The notes under the pieces were generated by a model. That model was not told the DNA's origin. It saw nothing but the letters and a program-made list of their open reading frames with translations, and ran no database searches. A program made the translations under genes and the position numbers. This document shows positions 63,023 to 64,000 of a stretch of DNA of 64,000 bases, piece by piece. Source of the DNA: Mesorhizobium amorphae (GTDB taxonomy: Bacteria; Pseudomonadota; Alphaproteobacteria; Rhizobiales; Rhizobiaceae); the NCBI RefSeq assembly GCF_014843845.1, contig NZ_JHQS01000007.1, forward strand, positions 186,001-250,000, given 5' to 3'. Positions within the stretch are counted from its first letter, which is position 1; the number at the start of each line of letters is the position of its first letter.

Positions 63023-64000
63023 ATGACCGAACGGCTGCCACTTCCCTGGGGATCGCGTCTCGATCGCGCCCGCAAGATCCGTTTTGAATTCGACGGCCGT
63101 CCTCTCGAAGGTTTCGTCGGCGACTGCATTGCCTCCGCCATGGCTGGAACCGGCCGCTGGATCCTGTCGCGCTCATTCAAATACCACCGTCCGCGCGGAA
63201 TTCTGACCATGGCCGGGCAGGACGCCAACACACTGGTGCAGCTGCCGGATGAGCCGAATGTCCGCGCCGACCTGCGCACGATTGGCGAAGGGTTGAAGGT
63301 CACTGCCCAGAACGTCAACGGCACGGCCGAGCGCGACCGTGGCGCGGTGCTCGACAGGCTGGGGCGCTTCATGCCCGTCGGGTTCTACTATCGCAGCTTC
63401 TTTCGCCCCGGCGCGAAGAGCTGGTTGAAATTCTGGGAGCCGATGATCCGCAAGTCGGCCGGCCTCGGCAAGGTCGATCCGGCCGCCGGTCACGGCCACT
63501 ACATCAAGGAGAACCTGCACACCGACGTGCTGGTCGTGGGCGCGGGCCCGGCCGGCCTGTCGGCCGCCATCAAGGCAGCCGAAGCGGGGGCACAGGTGCT
63601 GCTGGTCGACCTGAACCCGGAACTCGGCGGCGCACTGACCTATGCGCGCTTCGGGCTCGAGACGGCAGAGGCAGAGGCGACCCTGAAGACGCTGCGCGAA
63701 GCGGCCGGAAAGCTGGGCAATCTGCGGGTGCTGACCGGTGCGACATGCAATGGCTGGTTTGCCGACAACTGGCTTCCGGTGCTGCAGGGCGAGGTGCTCT
63801 ACCGGGTTCGCGCGAAGCAGGTCGTGGTGGCCGCAGGTTCGCATGAACAGCCGCTGGTGTTTCGCAACAACGACCTGCCGGGTATCCTTTTGTCGTCCGC
63901 GGCGCAGAGACTGATGCGACACTATGCGGTTCGTCCCGGTCAGCGCGCCGTGGTCTTTGCGGGCAACCGGGATGGATATCTCACGGCTCTCGACCTTCTT
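63023..64000 (+). CDS. soxA: Sarcosine oxidase-like alpha subunit, N-terminal part (3' end outside window)
   Basis: The first 326 residues are visible and the frame is open at the right edge. The N-terminal Fer2-like domain (IRFEFDGRPLEGFVGDCIAS) is followed by an NAD-binding Rossmann motif (VLVVGAGPAGLSAAIKAAEA) and then an oxidoreductase domain. The family has a further C-terminal T-protein-like folate domain, which would be off the edge. ATG 63023 follows the soxD stop by one base. The tetramer uses tetrahydrofolate to capture the methyl group. Confidence 0.9.
   Translation, partial: MTERLPLPWGSRLDRARKIRFEFDGRPLEGFVGDCIASAMAGTGRWILSRSFKYHRPRGILTMAGQDANTLVQLPDEPNVRADLRTIGEGLKVTAQNVNGTAERDRGAVLDRLGRFMPVGFYYRSFFRPGAKSWLKFWEPMIRKSAGLGKVDPAAGHGHYIKENLHTDVLVVGAGPAGLSAAIKAAEAGAQVLLVDLNPELGGALTYARFGLETAEAEATLKTLREAAGKLGNLRVLTGATCNGWFADNWLPVLQGEVLYRVRAKQVVVAAGSHEQPLVFRNNDLPGILLSSAAQRLMRHYAVRPGQRAVVFAGNRDGYLTALDLL

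Overview
The window is high-GC, gene-dense alphaproteobacterial DNA that fits a Mesorhizobium-type member of the Rhizobiales. The evidence is the number of ABC uptake operons, a dispersed rhizobial palindromic repeat (GAGCATGATC...GATCATGCTC), a 175-bp element whose arms contain CTGTCCTACCGGACATCTCC, an agp-type alpha-galactoside operon, and an ECF42 sigma factor paired with a DGPF protein. The genus is an inference. No rRNA, tRNA, CRISPR array, phage or insertion sequence was seen. It reads as chromosome or chromid catabolic territory.

Layout. 1-3.7 kb: the end of an unknown gene, two translationally coupled LuxR-type regulators (minus strand), and a TMEM43-like membrane protein. 3.7-13 kb: an acetylpolyamine-amidohydrolase-like deacetylase, a YtcJ-type amidohydrolase, a PotABCD-like spermidine/putrescine-type ABC transporter and two tandem serine hydrolases of the beta-lactamase fold. 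Together they look like a polyamine or polyamine-conjugate uptake and hydrolysis locus. 13-18.5 kb: tex, a parDE toxin-antitoxin pair, a LysR regulator divergent from glutaryl-CoA dehydrogenase, and a 147-bp imperfect palindrome. 18.6-25.3 kb: a three-gene transglutaminase / amidoligase / permuted ATP-grasp + alpha-E cassette of unknown product, the most interesting system here. 25.4-28 kb: three overlapping glycosyltransferase genes. 28-32.7 kb: topoisomerase IB, a DGPF-ECF42 pair with a matching promoter, and an ALDH7-type dehydrogenase ending in a strong terminator.

32.7-40.2 kb: a minus-strand sugar operon (binding protein, two permeases, SIS protein, PfkB kinase, ATPase) divergent from a ROK repressor, with a perfect dyad between them. 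40.3-42.2 kb: two tandem paralogues of unknown function. 42.3-49.3 kb: a GntR/FCD regulator divergent from a second polyamine-type ABC operon that continues into an Asp/Glu/hydantoin racemase and a GNAT gene. This operon is preceded by a near-consensus sigma-54 promoter. 49.3-59.4 kb: an agp-like alpha-galactoside operon with two GH4 enzymes and a divergent AraC regulator. 59.6-64 kb: a GH16 beta-glucanase-like enzyme with RTX-like repeats, repeat-rich intergenic DNA, and the soxB-soxD-soxA genes of a heterotetrameric sarcosine-oxidase-like enzyme, with soxA running off the right edge.

Two themes recur. Four complete ABC uptake operons each have a hairpin or palindrome directly downstream of the binding-protein gene. 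Several genes use weak start codons (TTG, GTG) placed by overlap with the preceding stop or by a clear Shine-Dalgarno sequence.
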